Positions 24,458 through 33,472 of a stretch of DNA of 39,902 nt are shown in pieces (the first letter of the stretch is position 1; the number at the start of each line of letters is the position of its first letter). Position numbers and translations under genes: made by a program. The notes beneath the pieces are model-generated. The model was given only the letters and a program-made list of their open reading frames with translations, did not search any database and was not told the DNA's origin. Source of the stretch: Planctomycetota bacterium (lineage in GTDB: Bacteria > Planctomycetota > Planctomycetia > Gemmatales > Gemmataceae); contig QWOS01000062.1 in the NCBI GenBank assembly GCA_003669555.1, positions 1 to 39,902 on the forward strand. Direction: 5' to 3'.

Positions 24458-25870
24458 TCAGGCCGGATTTCTTGCGAAATCCTCAGCTTTTCGCGCGCAG
24501 GGGAGGCGGATCACCACACGGATTCCACCCACCGGCCGGTTCTCCATCCGGATGGAGCCTCCCAGGGGACGGATGATCGCCCGGCAGATGCTCAACCCCA
24601 GGCCCGTGCCGCTTTTTGGCTGCATGGGCTGATGCGCCGGATCGTTGCGATGGAACCGCTCAAAGACCCGTTCAAGGTTTTCCTGCGGAATTCCCGGCCC
24701 CGTGTCCGCCACCTCCAGCTCCACCCAGGCGGGGTTGGAAGGATCATCGAGGCGGAGTGAGCATTCCACACGCCCGCCCGGTGGCGTGAATTTGAGGGCA
24801 TTGTCCAGCAGGTTGCTCAGTACCTGGCGGAGTCTTGAGGATTCACCACTGACAAGGACCGCGGAAGGAGGCACCATGACCAGCACGATGCCCCGCTGCT
24901 CAGCCACCGGTTCAAACATCTCCACCGCCCGCTCCAGCACCCGGTCAAGCCGACCAGTGACGCCCGGACGGTGCAGCCGGCCGGCATCCCCCTCGGCCAG
25001 CAGCAGCAGGCTGTTGACCAGGCTGGCCAGCGACTCCACCTGCTCGAGCAGGTCATGCAACAGCTCGCGATACTCCTCGACCGGGCGATCCTTGTTGAGG
25101 GTCACCTCCAGCAGCGCCCGCACTGCGGCCAAAGGCGAGCGGAGTTCGTGCGCCGCATTAGCTACAAAATCCCTCTGCCTTTCGTTATAAGCGCCCAGCC
25201 TGTCGAGCATGGCATTGATGGTGACGGCCAACCTGTCGAGCTCATCGCCGATACCGCGCACCGGCAAACGCTCAGCCAGCAAGGCCGGCTCCAGCCGGCG
25301 GGCAGTGGCCAGCATGTCGGCCACCGGCCCCATGGCCCGGGCGGCCAGCAACCATCCCACCAGAGGCGAGATAACCGCCACCGCCAGCCCGCCACCCAGG
25401 AACAGCCGCTGCACACTTGCCAGGTCGTCGGCAAGGAAGTCGAGGCTCGAGCCTACCCGCAGGCGCAGGTTACCCTCGGTACTCTGCACCAGACGGAATC
25501 CTTTCAGTTCCCACTGCCCGTCATCATGATCGGCCGGACCTGATTCCGCGCCGGCAGGCAGTTCCCCGGCCGCCGCCAGCAGGATGCCACCGCGCCAGAT
25601 CTGGGCAAACCATCGCTGTTTCTCATGACTGATGGCCTTGCGTCGCATCTCCCCCTCCAGATCACTCAGGGAAGGGACCGAGGCCACCATCAACTCCAGC
25701 TCACGGCAGTCCTCCTGCAGCACCTCGTCGAGTTCGCGCTGCAACAGCACGCTCATGCCCAGATAAAGAAGGGCCAGCAAACCGGCCACCAGCACCACCA
25801 GCACCCCTGCATTCCAGAAGGCGAGCTGAAAACGCAGCGATCCGGTAAGTCGACGCAGCGCGTTGGGCAT
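24458..25870 (-). CDS. Membrane sensor histidine kinase
   Basis: 470 residues. Order of parts: a first membrane helix (about 15-40), a periplasmic sensor region (about 41-155), a second helix (about 156-178), a HAMP linker (about 179-232), the dimer and phospho-acceptor domain with His241 in AAHELRSPLAAVR, and the ATPase domain with NLLDNALKF (N box), DTGPGI (G1), FERFHR (F) and GTGLGLSI (G2). All catalytic boxes are intact. It starts 3 bases after its response regulator and is the last gene of the aspS-regulator-kinase run. The sensor region shows no known fold, so the signal is unknown. The dabA operon starts about 145 bases downstream on the same strand, making it a possible but unproven target. 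Confidence 0.9.
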   Translation of the reverse strand: MPNALRRLTGSLRFQLAFWNAGVLVVLVAGLLALLYLGMSVLLQRELDEVLQEDCRELELMVASVPSLSDLEGEMRRKAISHEKQRWFAQIWRGGILLAAAGELPAGAESGPADHDDGQWELKGFRLVQSTEGNLRLRVGSSLDFLADDLASVQRLFLGGGLAVAVISPLVGWLLAARAMGPVADMLATARRLEPALLAERLPVRGIGDELDRLAVTINAMLDRLGAYNERQRDFVANAAHELRSPLAAVRALLEVTLNKDRPVEEYRELLHDLLEQVESLASLVNSLLLLAEGDAGRLHRPGVTGRLDRVLERAVEMFEPVAEQRGIVLVMVPPSAVLVSGESSRLRQVLSNLLDNALKFTPPGGRVECSLRLDDPSNPAWVELEVADTGPGIPQENLERVFERFHRNDPAHQPMQPKSGTGLGLSICRAIIRPLGGSIRMENRPVGGIRVVIRLPCARKAEDFARNPA

Positions 25871-25873
25871 GCG

Positions 25874-26614
25874 TCACTCCGTTGAAAAAGGAGTACTGGG
25901 AGCTTTCATGGCATATCCGCGCCCACGCACCGTCTGAATCAGGCCATCGGCACCAGCCTGGGCCAGCTTGTTGCGCAACCGGTTGACATGCACCTCGATG
26001 ACATTGGTCACCCCTTCCCATTCACCGTCCCACAGATGCTCGCAGAGCATCTTGCGCGTGACCACCTGCCCTGCGTTTCGCATCAGGATTTCCAGCAGGC
26101 TGAACTCCGTGGGAGTGAGTTCCACATGGTTGCCAGCGCAGGTCACACGCCGGTTTGTCAGGTCGAGATGAACCTCACCGACTTGCAGGGAAGGGGAAGG
26201 ACGGTTGACCGACCGGCGGCGCAATGCCTCCAGCCGGGCCAGCAACTCCTGGAAGGCAAAAGGCTTCACCAGGTAGTCGTCGGCCCCCTCACGCAAACCC
26301 GCCACCCGGTCTTCAATGCCGCCCAGGGCGGTGAGGGCGATCACAGGTGTGCGCACGCCTTTCGCCCGCATCTGCCGCAGCACATCCAGACCAGCAATCT
26401 CGGGCAGCATCAGGTCCAGGATCACCGCGTCATGGCGCTGGCTCAGCCCCTCCTCCAGCCCGGCCCGGCCATTTTTCATCCAGGTGCAGGAGTGGCCGGC
26501 GTCTTCCAGGCCTCGGGCCACCGCCTTGCCGATGAGGGGATCATCCTCGACAAGAAGGATCCGCATTGCGGTCAATTGCGCGCCCTCATTGACCATTTCC
26601 GCTTGCGAACTCAT
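25874..26614 (-). CDS. OmpR-family response regulator
   Basis: 246 residues. The ATG at 26614 is chosen because it overlaps the aspS stop as ATGA and follows a good AGGAG site; a start at 26566 ([13 protein letters not shown]) would give the more usual receiver N-terminus. The receiver domain has the acidic pair in VEDD (about 23-24), the phosphorylated Asp67 in [11 protein letters not shown] and Lys117 in YLVKPF. The C-terminal winged helix (about 142-240) ends [14 protein letters not shown] and [10 protein letters not shown], typical of OmpR/PhoB DNA binders. Its partner kinase is encoded 3 bases later. Both are probably made together with AspS. Confidence 0.92.
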   Translation of the reverse strand: MSSQAEMVNEGAQLTAMRILLVEDDPLIGKAVARGLEDAGHSCTWMKNGRAGLEEGLSQRHDAVILDLMLPEIAGLDVLRQMRAKGVRTPVIALTALGGIEDRVAGLREGADDYLVKPFAFQELLARLEALRRRSVNRPSPSLQVGEVHLDLTNRRVTCAGNHVELTPTEFSLLEILMRNAGQVVTRKMLCEHLWDGEWEGVTNVIEVHVNRLRNKLAQAGADGLIQTVRGRGYAMKAPSTPFSTE

Positions 26615-28404
26615 AAGCCCAACTCCTTCAGTTGCCGGGGTTCGACCGGCGAAGGGGCGCCTGTCATCAGATCCCGGGCCCGCTGGTTTTTCGGGAAGGC
26701 GATCACATCACGGATGTTGGGCGTGCCCACCAGCAGCATGGCCCAGCGGTCGAGCCCCAGGGCGATGCCGCCGTGGGGAGGCGCGCCCATCTGGAGCGCA
26801 TCGAGTAAAAAGCCGAATTTTTCACGGGCCTGGTCAACCTCAAGGCCCAGCACCCGGAACACTTCAGCCTGCACAGCGCTGGAGTGGATGCGGATGCTAC
26901 CGCCACCGCACTCGTAGCCGTTGATCACCAGATCGTAGGCGCGGGCAAGCACCTTACCGGGATCGGTGCCCAGCAAGGGCAGGTCTTCCACCCGGGGAGC
27001 AGTGAACGGGTGATGATTAGCGACCCAGCGGTTGGCCTCGTCGTCGTGCATAAAGGCGGGAAAATCCACCACCCACAGTGGACGATAATCGTGCTCCTTG
27101 CCGACCAGAAGCCCCAGTTGCCCGGCCAGGTGCGTCCGCAACCCACCCAGCAAACCGGCCACTTTCATGGGTTCATCAGCCACAAACAGCAACAGGTCAC
27201 CCGGTTTGGCTTCCATCAGGTCAGGCAGGCTGGCCAGGGCGCCGGAGCCCAGAAATTTCTCGATGCCGCCAGTCAGTTTCCCTTCTTCCACCTTCAGCCA
27301 CGCCAGCCCTTTGCCACCCGCGCGCGTGACCACTTCCGCCAGCTTGCCGCCTGGCTTCAATTCGGTGTTGGAGAAGCGGGCGGCCGCCCCCCTGGCGTTG
27401 ATGGCCCGGACAGCCCCGCCGCTCTCCACCGCCTCGCGAAACACCTTGAACTCGGTGGTGAGCGCCCAGGCTGAAAGTTCGACTATTTCCAATCCGAAAC
27501 GCAGGTCGGGCTTGTCGGAGCCAAATCGGATCATCGCCTCCTCATACCCCATGCGGGTCAGCGGCAAGGGAACCTCAATACCCATGCATTCCTTGAAAAC
27601 CGCTGCCAGCAGTTCTTCGGTCAGACCCAGCACATCCTCTTGCTCCACGAACGACATTTCCAGATCGAGCTGGGTGAACTCTGGCTGGCGGTCGGAACGC
27701 AGGTCCTCGTCACGGAGGCACCGGGCCACCTGGTAGTAGCGATCAAAACCAGCCACCATGAGCAGTTGCTTGTAAAGCTGGGGCGACTGGGGCAGGGCAT
27801 ACCAACTGCCAGGATGCACACGGCTGGGCACCAGATAATCGCGGGCACCCTCGGGCGTGCTGCGGCCCAGCAGAGGTGTCTCCACCTCGGCGAAACCGCG
27901 CTCATCCAGGTGACGACGAATGGCGCTGATCATGCGGTGACGCAGCATCAGTGCTTTTTGCAAGCTGGGGCGCCTCAGGTCCAGCCAGCGGCTGGCCAGA
28001 CGAATCTCCTCACCTGCCAGGTCCTCATTCGGAAACTCGGTCACCTCGAAGGGAGGGGTGGGGCAGGTGTTGAGCACCTCCAGCGATTCAGCGACCACCT
28101 CCACCGCGCCAGTGGCCAGTTCGTTGTTCTCTTTGCCAGCCAGGCGCTTGCGCACCAGCCCGGTCACCGTCAGACACCATTCCCGTCCAGCCTGATTGGC
28201 TTTCCGGAACAGCTCGCCCGGTGCATCGGTGCCTGAGGCCGCCTCAAAAACCACCTGGGTCACGCCGTGGCGGTCACGCAAGTCGATGAACACCTGGGAG
28301 TTGTACCCGCGGGAAGTGTTCACCCAGCCATTGAGAGTCACCCGGGCCCCTTCATGAACAGACCGCAGTTCGCCACATGTATGAGTCCGTTGCCAGTCAG
28401 CCAT
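26611..28404 (-). CDS. aspS: Aspartyl-tRNA synthetase
   Basis: 597 residues, the size of bacterial-type AspRS, which charges tRNA-Asp. The N-terminal anticodon-binding OB-fold is visible ([37 protein letters not shown]). The class II motifs follow: motif 2 in [20 protein letters not shown] and motif 3 in [15 protein letters not shown]. The inserted GAD domain of bacterial enzymes lies between them. [14 protein letters not shown] sits late, as in the family. It is essential housekeeping. Unusually, its stop codon overlaps the start of a two-component regulator gene, so the regulatory pair rides on the aspS transcript. Confidence 0.95.
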   Translation of the reverse strand: MADWQRTHTCGELRSVHEGARVTLNGWVNTSRGYNSQVFIDLRDRHGVTQVVFEAASGTDAPGELFRKANQAGREWCLTVTGLVRKRLAGKENNELATGAVEVVAESLEVLNTCPTPPFEVTEFPNEDLAGEEIRLASRWLDLRRPSLQKALMLRHRMISAIRRHLDERGFAEVETPLLGRSTPEGARDYLVPSRVHPGSWYALPQSPQLYKQLLMVAGFDRYYQVARCLRDEDLRSDRQPEFTQLDLEMSFVEQEDVLGLTEELLAAVFKECMGIEVPLPLTRMGYEEAMIRFGSDKPDLRFGLEIVELSAWALTTEFKVFREAVESGGAVRAINARGAAARFSNTELKPGGKLAEVVTRAGGKGLAWLKVEEGKLTGGIEKFLGSGALASLPDLMEAKPGDLLLFVADEPMKVAGLLGGLRTHLAGQLGLLVGKEHDYRPLWVVDFPAFMHDDEANRWVANHHPFTAPRVEDLPLLGTDPGKVLARAYDLVINGYECGGGSIRIHSSAVQAEVFRVLGLEVDQAREKFGFLLDALQMGAPPHGGIALGLDRWAMLLVGTPNIRDVIAFPKNQRARDLMTGAPSPVEPRQLKELGL

Positions 28405-28509
28405 GCCATTCTCCAGAATCCCGGGAAAAAGCCCGGTATGATGCTTCGATTACTTTTTCGTCAGCCCGGTGAGCCCGGTCATTCCCAAGGAAATTGTATC
28501 AAGCGGGCC

Positions 28510-29661
28510 TCAGTGGCGGTTCCCGGAGCGGATTTCCGAACTGGAAAGGTCGAGGCGGAACTCGCTTTCGGGGATTCCTTCGAATAGCCCGATTGCATCG
28601 GGCACATCGGCCAGGTGGGGCTGTTTCAGCAGGGAATCCACGGTGCGGAACAGACCATCCTCAGTGGCGCGTCCCGCCACCAGAAAACGGCAACCCAGCT
28701 CACGCAGCGCACCCATAGCCGTTCGCAATCCAGCCAGTGTTCCCCCATAAAAGCGCGGGTCCACCACACGGAGCGCGGTATCGATGCCCACCACGAAGGT
28801 GGCCCCGGGCCATGCCGAAGCTTTGGCCTCAAAGGTTCCCAGGCGGCTGACCACCACCGGTGCCAGGCGGCCAAAGGGCGCCAGGCGGTCCAGCAAGTCG
28901 TTATGGCCCAGGTGCGGCTTGTCCGCATTGGCGACCGTGAGCTCAAAGACCGCCTGCAGCCCGGTGCGTCGCTCCGCCACCCGGGCCATCAACACATGCC
29001 CCGCATGCAGCGGGTGGAATGAACCGGCAATAACCAGCCCAGGCGCAGGATTTTCGCTCACCCTGCCATCCGGATGCACCCGGCACCAGCTCCGCACCCC
29101 GGTCAGCACTTCCGCCAACGGATCGGGAGGAATGGGTGGCTGAATGGTCAGACCGGCACCGACCGCGGAATCACCTGCCAGCAGTCCCAGGAGCGTTTGG
29201 GCCACATGGGCTTCCTGCCCGGAACGGCTGTCATCGTGGGCCAGATCCAGGGTCCAGCATCGGGCCTCGATACCGTCGCAGATTGCCAGATGGGCCCGGT
29301 CTGCACCCCGGCGTGGCGGTTGGGTGGTCAAGGCAGCCGTGCAGGAAACCCCCAGCAGGCCCGTGGTGACAGATCCGGCAGGCAAGACACGGGACAAAAA
29401 ACAGGCCCTCTCCCAGGCACGCCAGGCCAGCCGTCTGGCCGAGTCGACCGAGCAGAGCGATACGGGTTGCTGGCCCAGCCAGGCAGCCAAAGCGGTTCTG
29501 CAATACGGGATGCCGGCCTCAAGCACCACCCGGGAGGCCCCCGGCTGGCCCAGGATGGCCGCCAAAGCCGCGCTACCGCCGCCAGATATCACCAGAACCA
29601 TGGGCGAAGCATGAGCCACCACGCGGGAAGCGAGCGTTTGGAGTGGGGCAAATTCAGGCAT
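28510..29661 (-). CDS. CinA-C-like domain fused to a NadD-like nucleotidyltransferase
   Basis: 383 residues, two parts. Residues about 5-170 look like the CinA C-terminal domain, whose PncC-type members deamidate nicotinamide mononucleotide: ISGGGSAALAAIL, PGASRVVLEAGIPYC, LGVSCTAALTTQPPRRG and RAHLAI. Residues about 207-380 are a nucleotidyltransferase with the GSFHPLHAGH motif (213-222, HxGH type) and SSSEIR (373-378), the ISSTxIR equivalent of NMN/NaMN adenylyltransferases. Together they could turn NMN into NaMN and then into NaAD, two consecutive steps of NAD salvage; this is inference from the domains. A similar arrangement is known in plant proteins of uncertain role. It is followed by aspS and preceded by the HTH-IIA gene 15 bases upstream. 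Confidence 0.8.
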   Translation of the reverse strand: MPEFAPLQTLASRVVAHASPMVLVISGGGSAALAAILGQPGASRVVLEAGIPYCRTALAAWLGQQPVSLCSVDSARRLAWRAWERACFLSRVLPAGSVTTGLLGVSCTAALTTQPPRRGADRAHLAICDGIEARCWTLDLAHDDSRSGQEAHVAQTLLGLLAGDSAVGAGLTIQPPIPPDPLAEVLTGVRSWCRVHPDGRVSENPAPGLVIAGSFHPLHAGHVLMARVAERRTGLQAVFELTVANADKPHLGHNDLLDRLAPFGRLAPVVVSRLGTFEAKASAWPGATFVVGIDTALRVVDPRFYGGTLAGLRTAMGALRELGCRFLVAGRATEDGLFRTVDSLLKQPHLADVPDAIGLFEGIPESEFRLDLSSSEIRSGNRH

Positions 29662-29676
29662 GGCGGGCCTTTTCGT

Positions 29677-30435
29677 TCAGGCCCCCGGAGCCAGGGGCAA
29701 ACTCGCCTCGGCCTCCTGAAGGAAACGACAAAAATCGTGGGGCTTTTCGACGGTGCGGATGGTTTGCAGAAAACCATCCAGACGAACCAACCGGGCCAGG
29801 CGTGTCAGAACCTGCAAATGGGTGGCATCATCACGGCAAGCCACGAGGAAAAAAAGATCCGTGGGCAGATTGTCTGGTGCACCAAACTGGATGGGTGAAG
29901 AAAGCCGGGCAAAGGCCAGGACAGACTCGCCCAACTCCGCCTTCAGCCTGCGGCTGGGGTGGGGGATGGCGATGCCACCCGGCTGGGCGGTGCTAGCCCG
30001 TTCCTCGCGTTCGCGGACCCCCTCCAGCAAGGCCACCGGATCCCATACTTGCCAGGATTGCTCGGCCAAAGCGGTCAATTCGCGGAGCACCGATGCGCGC
30101 GTGCGGGCCTGGAGGTCGAGAGTGACGCAGGCCGGCGGCAGCAGGCTGCTCAGCAGCGAGCGCGGCTCGCCAAAGCCGGCTTCATCGGAATCTTTCGGGC
30201 CGTCATCCAGCAAGCTGGCGGAAGCGCGCAGCAACTCCATCCGGCTCAGGTCTTCATCGGAATAATCGGTGATGTTGGTTTCGAGCCAGCGGGTGATCTC
30301 CGCCCGGGCAAAACGCCACTCCCCGGCCACCTTCCGTCCCGGCAGTTCACCCTGAGCAACCAATTTTTCCACCATGCGGGTGTCGCGCTGCAAGTAGGCA
30401 GCCAACTCGCGGATGGTGAATGACTCGTGCTGCAT
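29677..30435 (-). CDS. Helix-turn-helix/PTS EIIA (PtsN-like) fusion regulator
   Basis: 252 residues from the ATG at 30435. Residues about 5-52 form an excisionase/MerR-like helix-turn-helix (FTIRELAAYLQRDTRMVEKL, then RKVAGEWRFARAEITRWLE). A linker of about 45 residues follows, then a fructose/nitrogen-type EIIA domain (about 95-250) with VTLDLQARTRASVLREL and the phosphorylated histidine His159 in GIAIPHPSRR. It reads as a DNA-binding regulator whose state depends on phosphoryl transfer from PTS proteins. No permease genes are near, in line with a regulatory PTS. Two perfect inverted repeats lie in its leader and may be its own binding sites. The CinA-fusion gene follows by 15 bases. Confidence 0.85.
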   Translation of the reverse strand: MQHESFTIRELAAYLQRDTRMVEKLVAQGELPGRKVAGEWRFARAEITRWLETNITDYSDEDLSRMELLRASASLLDDGPKDSDEAGFGEPRSLLSSLLPPACVTLDLQARTRASVLRELTALAEQSWQVWDPVALLEGVREREERASTAQPGGIAIPHPSRRLKAELGESVLAFARLSSPIQFGAPDNLPTDLFFLVACRDDATHLQVLTRLARLVRLDGFLQTIRTVEKPHDFCRFLQEAEASLPLAPGA

Positions 30436-30463
30436 GGTCGTGGCCTGAAACCTTTCAGTGGAA

Positions 30464-30487
30464 TTGCCAGCATAAACTTGCTGGCAA
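30464..30487 (-). promoter_or_regulatory. Perfect 9-bp inverted repeat in the leader of the HTH-IIA gene
   Basis: TTGCCAGCA (30464-30472) and TGCTGGCAA (30479-30487) are exact complements around a 6-base spacer, centred about 40 bases before the ATG at 30435. A second smaller repeat, CTGAAA-CC-TTTCAG, lies at 30445-30458. The first has the size of a dimer operator; it could also fold as an RNA hairpin. Autoregulation by the encoded helix-turn-helix protein is a guess. Confidence 0.45.
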
Positions 30488-30500
30488 ACCACCCAAATAA

Positions 30501-30533
30501 TAAAAAATCCCGCACGGAAACACCGTCGGGATT
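30501..30533 (-). terminator. Intrinsic terminator for argG transcript
   Basis: On the minus strand AATCCCG-ACGG-TGTTT-CCGT-G-CGGGATT is followed at once by TTTTATTA. This is a classic terminator with one bulged base, about 75 bases past the argG stop and before the HTH-IIA gene. Confidence 0.7.
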
Positions 30534-30552
30534 ATAATTATCGACACAAGGA

Positions 30553-30583
30553 GGCCCCCAAGGCAAGGGGGCCCTACCTTTTT
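30553..30583 (+). terminator. Second hairpin between argG and the HTH-IIA gene
   Basis: GGCCCCC (30553-30559) pairs with GGGGGCC (30567-30573) around a 7-base loop. The T-run (TTTTT at 30579-30583) is on the plus-strand side, so it best stops transcription running against argG. On the minus strand it would act as a second stem before the terminator at 30501-30533. Confidence 0.5.
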
Positions 30584-30606
30584 CATTGGAAAAACTCTAC
30601 CCCGTC

Positions 30607-31899
30607 CTACCCATTTTTCCCAGTTGGCCCGGTTAATCCAGGAAGGGTGAAACCACGGCCATCTTTCAGCAGCTGGGTCCGGGCCTGCGTTTGCTGGCTG
30701 AGGCCCCACAAACGGATAAAACCCTTGGCTGCTTCATGGTCGAACTGGTCGCCCCGCTCGTAGGTGGCCAGTTTGTGGCTATAGAGGCTATGTTCGCTCT
30801 TGCGTCCCACCACGATAGCCTGGCCCTTGAACAGCTTCAGGCGCACCTGCCCGCTGACAAATCGCTGGCTGCTGGCGACAAAAGCGGCCAGATCCTGATG
30901 AAAACCGCTGAACCACAGCCCGTTGTACACCAGGTCGGCATACTCCTGGGAAACCAGGGTCTTGAACCGCATGGCCTGCTTGCTCAGGCAGATTGATTCC
31001 AGTTCCCGGTGGGCCAGGTGCAGGATCACAGCGGCGGGGGCTTCGTACAGCTCGCGGCTCTTGATCCCCACCAGGCGGTTTTCCACATGGTCGATCCGCC
31101 CCACCCCATGCGCCCCGCCCAACTGGTTGAGGGTTTCCAGCAAGGCCACTCCGTCGATGGGTTTGCCATCCAGCCCCACGGGTCGACCCAGTTCGAAATC
31201 GATGGTGATCTCGGCGGGCACATCAGGCGCCTTGGCGGGGTTGACCGTCCAGCCATAGGCCTCCTCGGGTGGCTCAACCCAGGGATCCTCCAGCACGCCA
31301 GCCTCGCAGGAACGGCCGAACAGGTTGATATCGAGGCTATATGGGCTTTTGACCGTGGCCTCAACCGGAATGTTGTGCTTGGTGGCATATTCCAGGGCAT
31401 CGTCACGGGTCATTTTCCACTCGCGAATCGGAGCGATGACCTTCAGCTCGGGTGCCAGGGTCTGGAAAGTGACATCGAAACGCACCTGATCGTTGCCTTT
31501 ACCGGTGCAACCATGGGCCACGGCCACCGCGCCGTGGTCTCGGGCCGCATCGACCATGAGTTTGGCGATGAGAGGCCTGCCCAGGGCGGTGGCAAGAGGG
31601 TACTTGCCCTCGTACAAAGCCCCGGCCATCAGCGCCGGAAAGACAAAATGATCAACAAACAGCGCCCGCGCGTCCATGGTCACGGCATCAACCGCACCGG
31701 TGGCCAGGGCTTTTTTCTTCACCCGGTCGAGATCGCGGACCTCGCCGAGGTCGACCGTGAAGGTGACGACATCGTAGCCGTACTTTTCTTTGATCCACGG
31801 CACCATCACCGAAGTGTCGAGCCCGCCTGAATAGGCCAAAACCACTTTGCCCTTGGCATTTCCGGGGTTACCTTTGCTATCCTGATGGGAGGTTGTCAT
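30607..31899 (-). CDS. argG: Argininosuccinate synthase
   Basis: 430 residues, catalysing the ATP-dependent joining of citrulline and aspartate in arginine synthesis. The ATG at 31899 is used: sequence upstream of it lacks homology. The N-terminal ATP pyrophosphatase loop KVVLAYSGGLDTSV is clear. YPLATALGRPLIAKLMVDAA, AVAHGCTGKGNDQVRFDV, YSLDINLFGRSCEAGVLEDP and GRIDHVENRLVGIKSRELYE are all conserved blocks of the family. The chain is slightly longer than many homologs, with a low-complexity start (TTSHQDSKGNPGNAK) and a polar tail. It is a single-gene unit closed by its own terminator and divergent from the JAMM gene. Confidence 0.95.
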   Translation of the reverse strand: MTTSHQDSKGNPGNAKGKVVLAYSGGLDTSVMVPWIKEKYGYDVVTFTVDLGEVRDLDRVKKKALATGAVDAVTMDARALFVDHFVFPALMAGALYEGKYPLATALGRPLIAKLMVDAARDHGAVAVAHGCTGKGNDQVRFDVTFQTLAPELKVIAPIREWKMTRDDALEYATKHNIPVEATVKSPYSLDINLFGRSCEAGVLEDPWVEPPEEAYGWTVNPAKAPDVPAEITIDFELGRPVGLDGKPIDGVALLETLNQLGGAHGVGRIDHVENRLVGIKSRELYEAPAAVILHLAHRELESICLSKQAMRFKTLVSQEYADLVYNGLWFSGFHQDLAAFVASSQRFVSGQVRLKLFKGQAIVVGRKSEHSLYSHKLATYERGDQFDHEAAKGFIRLWGLSQQTQARTQLLKDGRGFTLPGLTGPTGKNG

Positions 31900-31992
31900 A
31901 TGACTGCTGGGTTTCCTTTGAGTATTCAGCGGCGCTTTTTCCGTCCTGTGACGGCAAGCAGGCTCCGCAGGGTGACACTGGGAGAAGGATAG

Positions 31993-32445
31993 ATGACAAG
32001 GCACAGGCTGGCCAAGCCACTGCGCTTTGTCCTTCCCGAAGGTGTGCGTGCGACCATGGTTATCCAGGCCATGGAGGAGCGCCCGATGGAGTGCTGCGGC
32101 CTGTTGGCCGGGCACTTTCACCCATGGGGCTGGGAAGCCGAAACGGCTTTTCCATTGGTGAATGAGTTGAAAAGCGCCACGCGATTCCGTTCCGAACCCG
32201 GTAGCCTGATTGCAGCACTCAGGCTGATCAGTCACAGGGGTTTGGAAGTGGTGGCGATCTACCACTCACACCCTGAGACACCCGCTTTTCCCAGTACCAC
32301 TGACCTGACCTGGCGCTGGGCCGAAGGCGTGGCCGACCTCATCATTTCTCTGGCCCGGACCCCACCTGATGTGCGTGCCTGGCAACTGTCTGAGCGCCAT
32401 TTTGAAGAAATTCATTTGCTTGGCATGGTTCCGGCCCTGGCCTGA
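31993..32445 (+). CDS. JAMM/MPN-domain metalloprotease-like protein
   Basis: 150 residues. The ATG at 31993 follows GGAGAAGG. The full JAMM metal site is present: Glu33 in MECCGLLAG and the H-x-H-x7-S-x2-D pattern in YHSHPETPAFPSTTD (His91, His93, Ser101, Asp104). Such enzymes cut isopeptide or peptide bonds next to ubiquitin-like proteins. Bacterial stand-alone forms often trim a ThiS/MoaD-like sulfur carrier or a cysteine-synthesis carrier. No carrier gene is near in this window, so the substrate is open. It is probably cytoplasmic, with no signal peptide, and is divergent from argG with 93 bases between the starts. Confidence 0.88.
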   Translation: MTRHRLAKPLRFVLPEGVRATMVIQAMEERPMECCGLLAGHFHPWGWEAETAFPLVNELKSATRFRSEPGSLIAALRLISHRGLEVVAIYHSHPETPAFPSTTDLTWRWAEGVADLIISLARTPPDVRAWQLSERHFEEIHLLGMVPALA

Positions 32446-32509
32446 TCCCGGTTTGCAGCTGCAAACCGCTTGCGCCGCCCCCAAATCCGGCTAGCCTGTA
32501 CTGCCTGTC

Positions 32510-33436
32510 ATGATTCACCCGCCACCCACCCCAACCGATGGACAAAACCACATGGTCCTTTCCCTGACCCTGGTCACCGCCTGCGCCCTGATGTGCCAGG
32601 CCCGCCCGGCGGAGCCCTACACCCTCGGCAAAGATTCCCAGCCCCAGAAAGGGGTCCCTGAGGGCACGGTCACCAAATACCAGCACACTAGCCAGGTATT
32701 CGCCGGCACCACCCGCAACTGGTGGCTGTATTTGCCCGCCAACGCCGAACAGGCCGGTCCCTTGTGCCTGATCGTGTTTCAGGACGGTGAATGGTACGCC
32801 CAAAAGACCGGCGATTACCGGGTGCCCGTTGTCCTTGACAACCTGATAGCCCAGAAGAAGGTGCCGCCGATGGCAGCGCTTTTCATCAATCCCGGCGTTT
32901 TCGATGACAAGGGCGGCGCCGCAAAACCTCGCAGCAACCGCAGTTTCGAGTACGACACCCTTTCGCCGCAATATGCGGAATTCCTCGAAAAGGAGATGAT
33001 TCCCCTCGCTGCCGCCAAGGCCAAAGAAGTTAAGGCAAAGCTGCGGACGGATGCGGCCGGGCGGGGAATTGGTGGCATCAGCTCGGGCGGCATTTGTGCC
33101 TTCACAGCGGCCTGGCAAAGGCCTGACCTGTTCAGCAAAGTACTCAGCCATGTGGGCAGTTTCACCAACATCCGTGGCGGGGATGTCTACCCCGGGCAGA
33201 TCCGCAAAACCGAGAAAAAACCGATCCGCACCTTCTTGCAGGAGGGGGCCAACGACCTCGACAACCTGCACGGGAATTGGCCTCTGGCCAACCAGCAGAT
33301 GGATGCCGCCTTGCGCTTCATGAAATACGATCACCGCTTCGAGATGGGTGTGGGTGGCCACAATGGCAAGCATGGTGGCGCCCTCATGCCCGAGTCGCTG
33401 ATCTGGCTGTGGCGCGAGACACCCGAAGCCAACTGA
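32510..33436 (+). CDS. Secreted esterase (alpha/beta hydrolase, Fes/esterase-D-like)
   Basis: 308 residues from the ATG at 32510; the ATG at 32552 is an alternative that starts directly in the hydrophobic signal (MVLSLTLVTACALMC). The mature protein shows the putative-esterase pattern: RNWWLYLPAN, LCLIVFQDGEWYA, MAALFINPGV, YDTLSPQYAEFLEKEMIP, then the nucleophile elbow GISSGG (Ser191) and a late His in GGHNGKHGG. These enzymes cleave acyl or feruloyl esters, enterochelin or sugar esters; the substrate is not evident. In planctomycetes they often pair with SMP-30/gluconolactonase-like propellers, and here a short propeller-like protein follows 36 bases later, so the two are likely one operon. 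Confidence 0.85.
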   Translation: MIHPPPTPTDGQNHMVLSLTLVTACALMCQARPAEPYTLGKDSQPQKGVPEGTVTKYQHTSQVFAGTTRNWWLYLPANAEQAGPLCLIVFQDGEWYAQKTGDYRVPVVLDNLIAQKKVPPMAALFINPGVFDDKGGAAKPRSNRSFEYDTLSPQYAEFLEKEMIPLAAAKAKEVKAKLRTDAAGRGIGGISSGGICAFTAAWQRPDLFSKVLSHVGSFTNIRGGDVYPGQIRKTEKKPIRTFLQEGANDLDNLHGNWPLANQQMDAALRFMKYDHRFEMGVGGHNGKHGGALMPESLIWLWRETPEAN

Positions 33437-33472
33437 CCCCCTGTTTTTCTGATTCTGCCCGGAGAAACCTGG

